DNA of 64,000 nucleotides from Paenibacillus sp. L3-i20 (GTDB lineage: Bacteria > Bacillota > Bacilli > Paenibacillales > Paenibacillaceae). Where the stretch lies: the NCBI RefSeq assembly GCF_022180385.2, contig NZ_BQME02000002.1, forward strand, positions 1,860,001-1,924,000. Direction: 5' to 3'. Both the position numbers and the translations under genes were made by a program. Of the stretch, positions 52,431 through 62,390 are shown in pieces (within the stretch, counting starts at the first letter, position 1; every line of letters begins with the position of its first letter). The notes beneath the pieces are model-generated. The model was not told the DNA's origin, did no database searches, and was given only the letters and a program-made list of their open reading frames with translations.

Positions 52431-53186
52431 TTAACCGAAACGACCGCTGATATAGTCCTCTGTCCGCTGATCTGACGGGTTGGAGAACAACTTCTCTGTT
52501 TCCGAATATTCAACGACTTCTCCGTTTAAGAAAAATACAGTTTGATTGGAAACACGTGCCGCTTGATGCATGTTGTGGGTAACCATTACGATTGTGTAGC
52601 GATCTTTAAGCTCCTGAGCCAGCTCTTCGATCTTCAAAGTAGAGATTGGGTCAAGTGCTGAAGTCGCTTCATCCATAAGCAATATGTCTGGATTAACAGC
52701 AAGTGCGCGAGCAATGCAAAGTCGCTGTTGCTGACCGCCTGATATGCTTAGTGCTGAACGTTTCAAATGATCTTTAACTTCGTTCCATAGAGCAGCCGAT
52801 TTTAAGCTAGTTTCAACAATTTCATCTAGTTGCTTTTTATTTGTAATTCCATGCAGTCGAGGACCGTAAGCAACATTGTCGTAGATCGATTTCGGGAAAG
52901 GGTTCGGCTGTTGGAACACCATGCCCACTTTTTTGCGTAGTGTCTCCACATCAACTTCGTTGGAATAAATGTCAGTTCCACTTATTGATAAGCCGCCTTC
53001 AATGCGAGTGCCCGGAATCATATCATTCATTCGATTTAATGTACGAAGCAGAGTGGACTTGCCGCATCCTGATGGCCCGATAAAAGCTGTAATAGCCTTT
53101 TCCGGTATCGTTAACGTGACATCCTTCAATGCATGGAACGTTCCGTAAAATAAGTTCAACTTGTTAATGTTAATAAATGCTTCCAT
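52431..53186 (-). CDS. pstB: Phosphate ABC transporter ATP-binding protein
   Basis: 251 residues from ATG at 53186 (GGAGGGAAC 5 nt before). Walker [11 protein letters not shown]-loop [26 protein letters not shown] (PstB-specific), signature [17 protein letters not shown], Walker [14 protein letters not shown]-loop [11 protein letters not shown]. Drives high-affinity phosphate import with PstA/PstC. 22 nt after pstA. Confidence 0.97.
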   Translation of the reverse strand: MEAFININKLNLFYGTFHALKDVTLTIPEKAITAFIGPSGCGKSTLLRTLNRMNDMIPGTRIEGGLSISGTDIYSNEVDVETLRKKVGMVFQQPNPFPKSIYDNVAYGPRLHGITNKKQLDEIVETSLKSAALWNEVKDHLKRSALSISGGQQQRLCIARALAVNPDILLMDEATSALDPISTLKIEELAQELKDRYTIVMVTHNMHQAARVSNQTVFFLNGEVVEYSETEKLFSNPSDQRTEDYISGRFG

Positions 53187-53208
53187 GTCGTTCCCTCCAT
53201 TATCTGGA

Positions 53209-54084
53209 CTACACATTTTTTTGATATTTGTTACGAAGCAGAATGGCTGAGAAATTCATCAACAGCAACAATACAAGAAGAACGATTATGCCACTTGCAG
53301 CAAGCTCTTTAAATTCTAACTGAGGTTTAGACAACCAGTTGTAAATTTGAATTGGCATGACCGTAAATGAATCTGTAAGTCCATCTGGCAAAAATGCTAC
53401 ATACGTCAGTGCACCTATCATAACTAATGGCGCAGTTTCTCCAATAGCACGAGACATTGCGAGAATGACACCGGTCAAAATACCGGAAATAGCTGAAGGT
53501 AGAACTGATCTTGACACAGTCTGCCACTTCGTTGCACCAAGTGCAAACGATGCATCTCTTCTCGACTTCGGAACTGCTCGAATCGCTTCCTGAGCAGACA
53601 CGATAATGATCGGCAATACAAGTAGCGTCATTGTTAACGCACCAGCGATCAAGCTTTTTTCAAGAGACAACAATCTGACAAACAAGGTTAATCCCAAAAT
53701 GCCATATACGATAGATGGCACACCTGCAAGTGTACTAATATTTAGCTGAATAAGACGAGTAAAGCGGCCTTTTGTTGCATACTCCTCTAAGTAGATCGCT
53801 GCCCCAACTCCGAATATAAAAGAGATAGGAGCCATAATAAGAAGCATATAGATCGTACCTACGATTGCCGATTTCATCCCTGCTCCCTCTGCTTTTCGTG
53901 AAGGGAACTCCGTAAACAAGCTTGGCTGAAGTCTAGCAATACCGTCTATTACAATATCTATCAAAAGTGCACTCAATGCGATTACACCAACTGATGTCGC
54001 TAGTACAAATAAGAGATGTAGTATAAAGTCTGTTCTTCTGCGTCCTGCAATCTGACTTCTATTCGCATCATGGAATATATTCAT
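53209..54084 (-). CDS. pstA: Phosphate ABC transporter permease PstA
   Basis: 291 residues from ATG at 54084 (AGGGAGGAA upstream; first 14 codons of the open frame lie in pstC and have no RBS). Six membrane spans; EAA loop: [40 protein letters not shown], and [12 protein letters not shown]. Forms the channel with PstC. One nt after the pstC stop. Confidence 0.95.
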   Translation of the reverse strand: MNIFHDANRSQIAGRRRTDFILHLLFVLATSVGVIALSALLIDIVIDGIARLQPSLFTEFPSRKAEGAGMKSAIVGTIYMLLIMAPISFIFGVGAAIYLEEYATKGRFTRLIQLNISTLAGVPSIVYGILGLTLFVRLLSLEKSLIAGALTMTLLVLPIIIVSAQEAIRAVPKSRRDASFALGATKWQTVSRSVLPSAISGILTGVILAMSRAIGETAPLVMIGALTYVAFLPDGLTDSFTVMPIQIYNWLSKPQLEFKELAASGIIVLLVLLLLMNFSAILLRNKYQKNV

Positions 54085-54085
54085 T

Positions 54086-55036
54086 CTAGTATTCCTCCCT
54101 GAATCGTCTTGCAATATATTGGGCAAGAATATTAAGCAAGAAGGTGATGACGAACAAGGTCATTCCTACTGCAAAGATGGAGCCATACTCGATCGAGCCG
54201 TGCGGTGTGTCTCCAAGACTAACTTGAACGATATAAGCAGTCATCGTTTGTATACTTTCCAGCGGATTAGCCGTCAAATTTGGCGTTGAACCCGCGGCCA
54301 GCGTTACGATCATAGTCTCACCAATCGCTCTTGAGAATGCAAGCACTGCGGATGCTACGATTCCAGAGAAAGCAGCTGGAACTACAATCTTCAATGCAAC
54401 TTCGAAGCGAGTTGCGCCTAGTGCATACGCACCGTCCCGCAGTGATCTTGGTACAGCAGACATCGCATCTTCGCTAAGTGAGCAAACCATCGGAATAATC
54501 ATAATACCTACCACGATGCCTGCACTTAGTGCGTTAAATATGCCTGCGCTGTTAAAGATCGATTGAATAATCGGTGTTACGATACTAAGTGCAAAGTACC
54601 CGTAAACAATTGTTGGTACACCTGCAAGAACTTCTAAAATGGGCTTTACGATTTTACGTACCTTCTTTGGCGCATATTCAGACAAGTAGATCGCACTCGC
54701 AAGTCCAATCGGAACAGCAACCAAACAGGCAATGACTGTAATTAGCAACGTTCCAGATAGAAGTGGCAATATGCCATAACTTGTCGGTGGAATAAGTGGT
54801 GACCACTTCGTTCCGAATAAGAAATCTGAGATCGGTATTGTTTTGAAAAATTGGTACGTTTCAGTCGCAAGTGTGATGACGATTCCTAACGTCGTTAGAA
54901 CAGACACAATCGCGCAGAAGAATAATAATACGGGCATAATTTTATTCATTACGCTGACTCTACTATTTTTGAACGGGTTGACCGCTCTAGTCATAGATTG
55001 CGCTTCTTCTTTTGTCGACAGAACATTGCGCGGCAT
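54086..55036 (-). CDS. pstC: Phosphate ABC transporter permease PstC
   Basis: 316 residues. [26 protein letters not shown] span, [22 protein letters not shown] (PstC feature), [38 protein letters not shown] (EAA loop) and [25 protein letters not shown] before ATG. Second gene after pstS; separated from it by an attenuator hairpin. Confidence 0.96.
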   Translation of the reverse strand: MPRNVLSTKEEAQSMTRAVNPFKNSRVSVMNKIMPVLLFFCAIVSVLTTLGIVITLATETYQFFKTIPISDFLFGTKWSPLIPPTSYGILPLLSGTLLITVIACLVAVPIGLASAIYLSEYAPKKVRKIVKPILEVLAGVPTIVYGYFALSIVTPIIQSIFNSAGIFNALSAGIVVGIMIIPMVCSLSEDAMSAVPRSLRDGAYALGATRFEVALKIVVPAAFSGIVASAVLAFSRAIGETMIVTLAAGSTPNLTANPLESIQTMTAYIVQVSLGDTPHGSIEYGSIFAVGMTLFVITFLLNILAQYIARRFREEY

Positions 55037-55088
55037 ATGGCGATCCTCCTAAACGTTTACAATTCATTTACATATATGGCGAGAAAAA

Positions 55089-55112
55089 TGTGATGTCCCT
55101 CAAGACACCACA
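55089..55112 (-). terminator. Attenuator hairpin between pstS and pstC
   Basis: Minus strand TGTGGTGTC / GACATCACA (one G-U) with a 6-nt loop, followed by TTTTTC, 33 nt past the pstS stop. Such a partial terminator would raise PstS relative to the permeases, as known for pst operons. Confidence 0.8.
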
Positions 55113-55144
55113 GAATCCTCATCACCGATTAGCTGCTATTCTAA

Positions 55145-56146
55145 TTATTGAATTTTAGCTGCTTCTTCCTTATACTTCTCGTCTGGCAGTGATACATATC
55201 CAACTTCGCCAGCCATCTTACCAATGTTATTGATATAGAAGTTTACGAATTCTTTCACTTCTTTGCGCTCTAGCTCTTTATCACTCACATAGATGTATAG
55301 CGGACGAGACAATGGAGCATACGTACCGTCTTTAATCGTGTCATACGTAGGTGAAACTGGGCCTTTGCCGCCATCGATTGGAACTAGTTTTAGCTTGTCT
55401 TGGTTCTCTTCGTAATAAGCGAAGCCAAAGTAGCCAATTCCGTATTTACTGCCTGATATTCCGACTACTAGTGAATTATCATCCTCACTGAATGTGATTG
55501 TATCTGTATCGTTGCGAATGCCCTCTTTGTGCAAGATTGCTTCATTGAAATAGTCATAAGTTCCAGAATCCGCTCCTGGTGAGAACATAACGATTGGTTC
55601 TGCTGGCCAAGTATCACGCACTTCATTCCAAGTCTTCACTGTGCTTCCTGTTTTGAAAATCTTGTTTAGCTCATCAACTGTAAGGTGATCGATAAAGTCA
55701 TTTTCTTTGCTGACTACAACAGATAGTCCGTCATAAGCTACTGAAAGTTCTTTAAATGAAACGCCGTTAGTTGTGCATGCTGCAGCTTCTTCTTCTTTAA
55801 TCGGACGTGATGCATCCGCAATTGCAATTTCACCAGCACAGAACTGTTTAAATCCGCCACCTGTTCCAGAAACACCTACTGGTACACGTACATCAGGCTG
55901 CTCTGCTCTGAACTCCTCCGCTGCTGCTTCCGTCAAAGGGAAAACGGTACTTGAACCGTCTACTTTAATTTCTCCTGTTAATTTGACCGAATTTTCTGTT
56001 GGGGTAGTTGTCGCCGAGTTGCCCGAAGTTGCTCCGTTTTTTGAATTAGTTCCACTATTTCCGCACGCTCCTGTGAACACTAACATTGCTGCCATCACTA
56101 ATGTAATAATTCCTTTAACTTTTCCCGTTTTAACCAACTCTATCAC
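55145..56146 (-). CDS. pstS: Phosphate-binding lipoprotein PstS
   Basis: 333 residues. Lipobox: MVFTGACGNSG (Cys after G-A). Phosphate-binding residues include VDGSSTVFPLTEAAAEEF (SSTVFPL) and GADSGTYDYFNE (SGTYD). GVSGTGGGFKQFCAGEIAIADASRPI. High-affinity phosphate capture. First gene of the operon; expression probably from the PhoP box region just upstream. Confidence 0.96.
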   Translation of the reverse strand: MIELVKTGKVKGIITLVMAAMLVFTGACGNSGTNSKNGATSGNSATTTPTENSVKLTGEIKVDGSSTVFPLTEAAAEEFRAEQPDVRVPVGVSGTGGGFKQFCAGEIAIADASRPIKEEEAAACTTNGVSFKELSVAYDGLSVVVSKENDFIDHLTVDELNKIFKTGSTVKTWNEVRDTWPAEPIVMFSPGADSGTYDYFNEAILHKEGIRNDTDTITFSEDDNSLVVGISGSKYGIGYFGFAYYEENQDKLKLVPIDGGKGPVSPTYDTIKDGTYAPLSRPLYIYVSDKELERKEVKEFVNFYINNIGKMAGEVGYVSLPDEKYKEEAAKIQ

Positions 56147-56201
56147 TCCCCAATGTTTGGTGTTCTCTTTGTCGTTTACAAGTTCTATATTACTGGTGGT
56201 T

Positions 56202-56240
56202 TGTTAATCGAGTATTCCCGTTTTGTTATCGCAATGTTAA
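56202..56240 (-). promoter_or_regulatory. PhoP box upstream of pstS
   Basis: Minus strand has TTAACA, ATAACA and TTAACA elements (plus-strand TGTTAA 56235, TGTTAT 56224, TGTTAA 56202), at 11 and 22 nt spacing. PhoP~P binds TT(A/T/C)ACA repeats of 11-bp period. The site is 56-94 nt upstream of the pstS start. Confidence 0.75.
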
Positions 56241-56358
56241 ATGTTTAATAGGCCGAATATGCTATAATAGAACTCTCGACAGGCAACATAATATGAGCCG
56301 CGATAACCTATGCAAATACATTTACAGAACAAGGAAAGATACATTGGAGGATGTCATA

Positions 56359-57549
56359 ATGGTAAACAAACAAACCATATCGGAATCGATAGATCAACAT
56401 GCAGAAACATTTCGCAACATTTCATTAGCAATTGGGAACAGACCTGAGCTAGGTCATGAAGAGGTATTCGCCTCTGGATTGTTAAGTGAGGAGCTTGAGA
56501 GACAAGGATTTGTCGTTGAGCGCGGAGTATTGGGACTTGCAACCGCTTTTATAGCGGTTCACGATACAGGCAAGCCGGGACCTACAGTCGGCTTCTTATG
56601 CGAGTACGATGCATTACCCGATCTAGGTCATGCATGTGGACATCATCTTATTTGTTCCATGAGTGCAATGGCTGCTGTTGGACTAAAAGCAGTTGCTCAC
56701 GAACTAGGCGGTATCATTCGTGTATATGGAACACCTGCAGAAGAGACAAAAGGGGCAAAAGTTCCGATGTCCGAGGCTGGTCTATTTGACGATTGTGACT
56801 TTGTCCTTATGGCGCATCCTTATCATTCCTATGAAAGATCTGGTAAATCACTTGCACTTGATGCCATTCAATTCGAGTTTACTGGTGTCGCTGCTCATGC
56901 TGCTGCTAGTCCGCATGAAGGTGTCAACGCTCTTGATGCCGTTATTTCATTATTCAACAGCGTAAATTCACTTCGCCAACAAACAAAAAGTGATACGCGT
57001 ATTCACGGCATTATCGACGATGGCGGAAGTGCGCCGAACATTATTCCTGATTACGCTTCGGCTAAATTTTATGTACGTTCTGCTTCTCGTTCCTATACAA
57101 ATGAACTTACTGCCAAAGTAATGAAATGTGCGGAAGCTGCCGCACTTTCAACCGGCTGTACGTTACAAACAAACAACTATGAGTTTTCATATGATGAGTT
57201 AATAACTAATGAAGCACTTTCCAACCAATTTAATCTCAATCTAATCCAGGCAGGAATTGCACCTGAAGAAATTGAGTCAGGCAAAGATAACGGTTCTCTA
57301 GATCTAGGTAATGTATCTGTTCGTTGTCCTGCGATCCATCCTTACGTAAAGATTGTAGAAGAACGATTCATGCTTCATACTGATGCTTTCCGCGATGCGG
57401 CCATGACTGAAAAGGCTCTTGATCGAATGATTTTTGGCGCCAAGATGCTGGCAGGAACTGCCTATGATGTCTTCACGGATTCCGAACTTCTTGCCCGAAT
57501 TCGCAAAGAATTCAATGAGCAAGTAAACGCAACAAGTATTCATTCTTAA
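56359..57549 (+). CDS. M20-family amidohydrolase
   Basis: 396 residues from ATG at 56359 (TTGGAGGATG, 9 nt). M20D/AbgB-type: GPTVGFLCEYDALPDLGHACGHHLI (metal-binding His and Asp), TPAEETKGAKVPM, HPYHSYER and GVAAHAAASPHEGVNALDAVISLFNSVN (dimerisation domain), and terminal FMLHTDAFRDA. Releases an amino acid from an amide or aminobenzoyl conjugate. Start of a plus-strand operon with ThrE genes. Confidence 0.9.
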   Translation: MVNKQTISESIDQHAETFRNISLAIGNRPELGHEEVFASGLLSEELERQGFVVERGVLGLATAFIAVHDTGKPGPTVGFLCEYDALPDLGHACGHHLICSMSAMAAVGLKAVAHELGGIIRVYGTPAEETKGAKVPMSEAGLFDDCDFVLMAHPYHSYERSGKSLALDAIQFEFTGVAAHAAASPHEGVNALDAVISLFNSVNSLRQQTKSDTRIHGIIDDGGSAPNIIPDYASAKFYVRSASRSYTNELTAKVMKCAEAAALSTGCTLQTNNYEFSYDELITNEALSNQFNLNLIQAGIAPEEIESGKDNGSLDLGNVSVRCPAIHPYVKIVEERFMLHTDAFRDAAMTEKALDRMIFGAKMLAGTAYDVFTDSELLARIRKEFNEQVNATSIHS

Positions 57550-57559
57550 GAGGAACGTG

Positions 57560-58321
57560 ATGAACATTCATAGCCAGGAGCAAACCCATCTTATTACGCA
57601 AGTCTGCCTGCTTGCAGGAAAAATCATTTTGCAAAACGGCGGAGAAACTTACCGTGTCGAAGATACAATGGCACGAATTGCGTCAGCGTACGGCATTAAC
57701 AGTTCCCAGAGTTTCGTAACTCCAACAGGGCTTATATTCGCCATTGACGGCTACACGCAGATTACAAGACTCATTCGTATTTCAGATCGTTCTACCAATC
57801 TGCTCAAAGTATCGCTTGTTAATGATATTTCAAGACGAATATGCAGTGGAGATCTTGAAACGGAGGAGGCTCATCGCCTTCTTCAGCAATTAGATGTCAC
57901 TTCTTACGACTATTCTAATAGGCTTAAGGTGCTCGCATCCACGATAGCCTGTGGATGCTTTGTCATTATGTTTCAAGGAACCTGGGCTGATTTTTTGCCT
58001 GCGGCATTTATAGGTGGATTTGCTTATTTATTTTTCCTTATCGCACATCATTTTGTTCCAATCAAATTTTTTGCAGAGTTTATGACTTCCATTATGGTCG
58101 GTCTTCTTGCTGTACTAGCTGTTCATCTGGGGTTTGGGCAAGATCTTGATAAAATTATTATTGGATCCGTTATGCCGCTTGTTCCTGGCTTGCATATTAC
58201 GAACGCCGTTCGCGATCTAATGGCAGGACATCTCGTCTCGGGGCTGTCTAAAGGTGCTGAAGCCTTCTTAACTGCATTTGCAATTGGGGCCGGCATCGCA
58301 ACAGTTCTGTCCTTTTATTAG
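57560..58321 (+). CDS. Threonine/serine exporter, N-terminal ThrE half (DUF1212)
   Basis: 253 residues. N-terminal cytosolic region QVCLLAGKIILQNGGETYRVEDTMARIASAYGI, then five membrane spans (LASTIACGCFVIMFQGTWADFLPAAFIGGFAYLFFLI...), with GSVMPLVPGLHITNAVRDLMAGHLVSG, a ThrE hallmark. Works with the next gene as a two-part exporter. Start ATG at 57560 (GAGGAACG before). Confidence 0.9.
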   Translation: MNIHSQEQTHLITQVCLLAGKIILQNGGETYRVEDTMARIASAYGINSSQSFVTPTGLIFAIDGYTQITRLIRISDRSTNLLKVSLVNDISRRICSGDLETEEAHRLLQQLDVTSYDYSNRLKVLASTIACGCFVIMFQGTWADFLPAAFIGGFAYLFFLIAHHFVPIKFFAEFMTSIMVGLLAVLAVHLGFGQDLDKIIIGSVMPLVPGLHITNAVRDLMAGHLVSGLSKGAEAFLTAFAIGAGIATVLSFY

Positions 58322-58347
58322 AAACCGCGGAAGGAGCATAACTGCTC

Positions 58348-58779
58348 ATGTACTTATTTGCTCAATTAATTACTAGTTTTATATCGTCTGCCGCATTTTC
58401 ATTCATATTTAATGTGCCCAAGAAATTGCTTCCATATTGCGGTACTGTTGGTATGCTCGGCTGGGGCGTTTATATTGTCGGAACGATGCTTGGTCTTGAT
58501 ACTATTCCAGCTACACTTATTGCATCTTTTCTTGTAACGATTATTAGTCAATTGTTCTCCAAACTTTTTAAAACTCCAATTATAGTGTTTAGTGTGTCTG
58601 GCATTATCCCTTTAGTTCCTGGCGGCATAGCCTTTGACGCGATGAAACATGTTGTGGAGAATCAATATGATACTGCTGTGCAACTAGCGGTGAAAGCTTT
58701 TATGATATCGGGTGCAATCGCGATTGGTCTTGTTTTCTCAGAAGTAATTAATCAGATTATTCGTAGATCTGGACGCTGA
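58348..58779 (+). CDS. Threonine/serine exporter, C-terminal ThrE_2 half (DUF3815)
   Basis: 143 residues, four membrane spans: FAQLITSFISSAAFSFIFNVPKKLLPYCGTVGMLGWGVYIV, LIASFLVTIISQLFSKLFKTPIIVFSVSGIIPLVPGGIAFDAMKHVV. RBS AAGGAGC. 26 nt after the DUF1212 half. Confidence 0.92.
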   Translation: MYLFAQLITSFISSAAFSFIFNVPKKLLPYCGTVGMLGWGVYIVGTMLGLDTIPATLIASFLVTIISQLFSKLFKTPIIVFSVSGIIPLVPGGIAFDAMKHVVENQYDTAVQLAVKAFMISGAIAIGLVFSEVINQIIRRSGR

Positions 58780-58793
58780 AGGAGGATGGTATA

Positions 58794-59660
58794 GTGGAGG
58801 CATTCAATGAGAAAGTAGCATATGAAAATCCGCTGCTGTCGCTTCATATTTTTCGAACTGTTAGGGATGGTCTAGGATTTTCCAATTGGCATTACCATAA
58901 GCAGTTGGAATTGCTTCTTATATTAGAGGGTGAATTGGACGTATATCTCGAAGAAGAAACGTATCAGATGAAAGCAGGCGACCTCATTATTCTAGGTGCA
59001 TCTGAGCTTCATCGAGACCGCAGTACCTCTCGACTAGATTACATCGTCCTACAGTTCGATTTGGAACAGTTTTTTGATCATAGCTCGATCCCATATATCC
59101 GCTATTTCACAGAGTCGCATGTTCCGCTTAGCAAAGCAAATTATATTTTCCAAGAAAACAATTCCATCAAGGCGCAAACAGCTAAGTGCATCCAAGAAAT
59201 ATTAAAGGAAACAAATCGTAAAGATACAGGGTATGAGCTCGCAGTTAGCATACTCATCAAACAAATTTTGCTGCACTTGCTTCGCGGCGACACACGCAAG
59301 GTGCTTGTTGAACAGGACAATTTCGACAAAGCTCGTCTAAAGCCTGTGCTCGATTACATTGAAAACCATCTAGCTGAACGAATAGCAGTCGAAGAGGTTT
59401 GTAAGATCGCTAACATGAGCTACTATTACTTCGTCAAATATTTTAAAAAGACGATTGGTCTTTCCTTCACTGAATATGTCAATTACCGCAAAGTGAAATG
59501 GGCAGAACGATTATTGCTAACTAAAGATTTAAGCATTTCGGAAGTGGGTGAACGTATCGGAATGCCGAATATGGCTCATTTCTACAAAATGTTCAAAAAG
59601 TACAACGATTGCTCGCCCAAACAATTTCAACGAAAAATGCTTATGTGGCAAAAGAATTAG
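58794..59660 (+). CDS. AraC-family regulator with cupin sensor
   Basis: 288 residues, start GTG at 58794 (AAGGAGGATG). N-terminal cupin (WHYHKQLELLLILEGELDVYLEEETYQMKAGDLIILGASELHRD), C-terminal double HTH: VLDYIENHLAERIAVEEVCKIANMSYYYFVKYFKKTIGLSFTEYVNYRKVKWAERLLLTKDLSISEVGERIGMPNMAHFYKMFKKY. Probably controls the M20/ThrE operon, in which it is last. Confidence 0.92.
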   Translation: MEAFNEKVAYENPLLSLHIFRTVRDGLGFSNWHYHKQLELLLILEGELDVYLEEETYQMKAGDLIILGASELHRDRSTSRLDYIVLQFDLEQFFDHSSIPYIRYFTESHVPLSKANYIFQENNSIKAQTAKCIQEILKETNRKDTGYELAVSILIKQILLHLLRGDTRKVLVEQDNFDKARLKPVLDYIENHLAERIAVEEVCKIANMSYYYFVKYFKKTIGLSFTEYVNYRKVKWAERLLLTKDLSISEVGERIGMPNMAHFYKMFKKYNDCSPKQFQRKMLMWQKN

Positions 59661-59680
59661 CGCTCTACAAAACGTTAATC

Positions 59681-59724
59681 AAAAAAACTCGCATCCCTAT
59701 AATTTAGGGCTTGCGAGTTTTTTT
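59681..59724. terminator. Bidirectional terminator embedded in the phoP end
   Basis: AAACTCGCA/TGCGAGTTT with A and T tracts and inner CCTA/TAGG. Serves the plus-strand AraC gene and minus-strand phoP. The phoP stop codon (59697-59699) is inside the loop. Confidence 0.85.
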
Positions 59725-60419
59725 GGCATTACGACCTTGTAACCTACACCTCGAATAGATTCTATCTGGACAGATTGCTGACCGAGTTCCAGCTTCTTGC
59801 GCAATGAGCTGACATGAACGTCAACCGTTCTTTGTCCCCCAATATAGTCAAATCCCCATACGACGTTCATCAGATCATCACGTGTAATAACCATGCCAGG
59901 TCGCTGAACGAGATAAAGAAGCACTTCAAATTCTTTTGGTCTTAGCTGGATAGGATCTCCATTAACGACGACTTCATATTTTTCTGGATAAATGCTGAGT
60001 TCTCCAACAGTAATCACTTTTTCATTAGACAATACAGGTGGAAGATCATCCTGCTGCGTACGTCTAAGTACGGCAGATACACGGGCTAACAATTCTGCAA
60101 CGCCGAATGGCTTCGTAATATAATCGTCGGCTCCGTGTTTAAGACCTTGTACTACTTCTTCCTCTGCATTACGAGCGGTAAGTATAATGACAGGTGTACG
60201 CACTCTATTTTGGCGAAGACGATTTAACACTTCAAAGCCATTTAGGCCCGGCAACATAATATCCAATATAATCAGATCAAATGTTCCTTGAAGCGCCGTC
60301 TGCAATCCTTCACCGCCATGATCGATAACCGTCGTCTCATATCCTTCTTGAGTCAAATTGTAAGACAACAATCTTGCTAACGTCGGTTCGTCTTCTATAA
60401 CTAGCACTTTATGCGACAT
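59697..60419 (-). CDS. phoP: Phosphate-response regulator PhoP (OmpR family)
   Basis: 240 residues from ATG at 60419 (GGAGGTCAAA before). Receiver: KVLVIEDEPTLARLL, phosphoacceptor D in FDLIILDIMLPGLNGFEVL, K in DDYITKPF; winged helix: IQLRPKEFEVLLYLVQRPGMVITRDDLMNVVWGFDYIGGQRTVDVHVSSLRKKL. Its C-terminal residues KKLASPKL are encoded by the terminator stem. Expected to bind the TTAACA repeats at pstS. Separated from phoR by 110 nt, with a candidate promoter TTTACC/TAAACT in the gap. Confidence 0.94.
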   Translation of the reverse strand: MSHKVLVIEDEPTLARLLSYNLTQEGYETTVIDHGGEGLQTALQGTFDLIILDIMLPGLNGFEVLNRLRQNRVRTPVIILTARNAEEEVVQGLKHGADDYITKPFGVAELLARVSAVLRRTQQDDLPPVLSNEKVITVGELSIYPEKYEVVVNGDPIQLRPKEFEVLLYLVQRPGMVITRDDLMNVVWGFDYIGGQRTVDVHVSSLRKKLELGQQSVQIESIRGVGYKVVMPKKLASPKL

Positions 60420-60529
60420 TTTGACCTCCAAAACTATACAGAGTGGCGTTCAATTTCGACTCCATCTCTAATTTCACATCATTCACCCATTCAGTTTAAC
60501 ATGGTTTTATAATTTAATGGTAAACCTTT

Positions 60530-62308
60530 TTATTGGATAATTGGCAGTTCTATAATGAACGTACTGCCAACTTCAGCGTTGCTTTCAACAGATATGGTGC
60601 CTTTATGCAATTCCACCAAATGTTTAACAATAGATAATCCAAGCCCTGTACCACCTGAACTGCGCGAGCGAGCCTTGTCTACACGATAGAATCGTTCGAA
60701 TATACGCGGAAGATCTTTTTTAGGAATGCCAATGCCCGTATCTTTGATTACTATTCTAATGTGATCGTTGTCCGGCTCATCAATTATAACCGAAACACTA
60801 CCTCCCTCAGGGGTATAATTAATACCGTTGGAAAGCAGATTCATCATAATTTGACGCAATCGATCCTCATCAGCTTCAACAAACAAACCAGGTTCCATTT
60901 TGCAATGCAATTGAATTCCTTTTTGATTTGCTTCTGATTCCAATACCCTAAATGTTTTCGAAATAAAACTATCTAGCTCAACAGGCGAGAAAATGAGCGG
61001 AACACGTCTTGATTCAATCTTCGACAGCTCCAATATATCTCCGATCAAACGATTTAACCGTTCGCTTTCATCATAAATAATTTGAAGAAATGTTCTTGTC
61101 GTTTCTTCATCTTTTACCGCCCCACCTAGAAGAGTCTCAGCAAAACCTTTCACTGCTGTAATTGGCGTCTTAAGCTCATGTGAGACGTTAGCGACAAACT
61201 CACTTCTCATTCGTTCCAGCCTGCGTATAGCTGATACATCCTGTAGCACAAGCAGCACACCGCCTAATTCACCTGGTCCGCTCTGACTGATTGGCACCAG
61301 ATTAAGCTCTAGCAATCTCTCCTCGGGGAAATAAAACATAATTTCTTCCCGTATATGTCTTCTTGTATCAAGTGACTCCTGAATAATTTGCGCTAGCTCA
61401 TATTGCTGCTTAGCCTCAACAAAGTGCCTGCCCACTAACTCACGAGCCGAGAATCCGAGTACTTCTTCCGCTCGCCGGTTCATTAGCAATATTTGACCCT
61501 TAGCATCAATCATAACGATACCATTGATCATATTCGCTAAGACGCTTTCTAGCTGACTTTCATTTTGTTTTATACGTTCCATTTGAATCTCAAGGCTATC
61601 AGCCATCGCATTTATTGCAACGCCTAACTCACCGATCTCATTTTGCTTTGTCACTTTAACACGTGCTCTGTAGTCCATATTTTTAATTTTTTTGGCTACT
61701 TTAGTAATTTGATCAAGCGGTCTAGTCAATCCAAGTGCAATACGGTAACTTATAAGCGCCGCAAATAGAAATAGTAGGATCAAACCACCTATTAGTACCA
61801 TCGTCAATCTGCCGATGCTTTGATCAACTTCAACCAAACTCATTGCCATACGGATGACATGTGGTTCCGTAATCGAGGCATTCGCGACCGGAATAGCGAC
61901 ATACACCATCCTCTGATCCATCGTTTCACTTGGTCTAACGGTTCTGCCAATGCCATTGGCGAGAGCAACTTGAACTTCTTCGCGTTCAAGATGATTATCC
62001 ATCTCATGCGCATCATAATCGGAATCCCCAATAACAACGCCATCACTTCGGATAAAGGTTAAACGAGCATCAGTAAGCTTCTTAAGCTCTTTTGCTTCAC
62101 TTGTGTAATAATTAATCAACCCTTCAATATCCCCAGATCGCCACTCCATCTTAGCAGCAATAAGCTGCATTTGGCGGACCATGTTATCCTCTAGCGCATT
62201 AATATGATTATTTTTAAAGGTCGTCATCATCAATATCCCTGCTGCTGATACAGACAAGGCAATTATTGATATCATTATAAATGTAAGTCTCGTTCGAAAA
62301 CTGTTCAA
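60530..62308 (-). CDS. phoR: Phosphate sensor histidine kinase PhoR
   Basis: 592 residues, TTG start (AAGGAGTG upstream). Membrane spans near 9-27 and 168-188 flank an extracellular segment of ~140 residues with PAS-like folding; HAMP (RIALGLTRPLDQITKVAKKIKNMDYRARV); PAS (ESVLANMINGIVMIDAKGQILLMNRRAEEVLG); HisKA (FVANVSHELKTPITAVKGFAETLL) and HATPase (LLSNGINYTPEGG, DTGIGIPKKDLPRIFERFYRVDKARSRSSGGTGLGLSIVKHLVE). Phosphorylates PhoP. It is transcribed before phoP. Confidence 0.94.
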   Translation of the reverse strand: MNSFRTRLTFIMISIIALSVSAAGILMMTTFKNNHINALEDNMVRQMQLIAAKMEWRSGDIEGLINYYTSEAKELKKLTDARLTFIRSDGVVIGDSDYDAHEMDNHLEREEVQVALANGIGRTVRPSETMDQRMVYVAIPVANASITEPHVIRMAMSLVEVDQSIGRLTMVLIGGLILLFLFAALISYRIALGLTRPLDQITKVAKKIKNMDYRARVKVTKQNEIGELGVAINAMADSLEIQMERIKQNESQLESVLANMINGIVMIDAKGQILLMNRRAEEVLGFSARELVGRHFVEAKQQYELAQIIQESLDTRRHIREEIMFYFPEERLLELNLVPISQSGPGELGGVLLVLQDVSAIRRLERMRSEFVANVSHELKTPITAVKGFAETLLGGAVKDEETTRTFLQIIYDESERLNRLIGDILELSKIESRRVPLIFSPVELDSFISKTFRVLESEANQKGIQLHCKMEPGLFVEADEDRLRQIMMNLLSNGINYTPEGGSVSVIIDEPDNDHIRIVIKDTGIGIPKKDLPRIFERFYRVDKARSRSSGGTGLGLSIVKHLVELHKGTISVESNAEVGSTFIIELPIIQ

Positions 62309-62390
62309 TCCGTTTCACTCCTTAACAAGGGGCATTCTCGTTTGGACAATAGCGTCCATTACTCAACTGCTTTTTGTAGATTCACAACGA

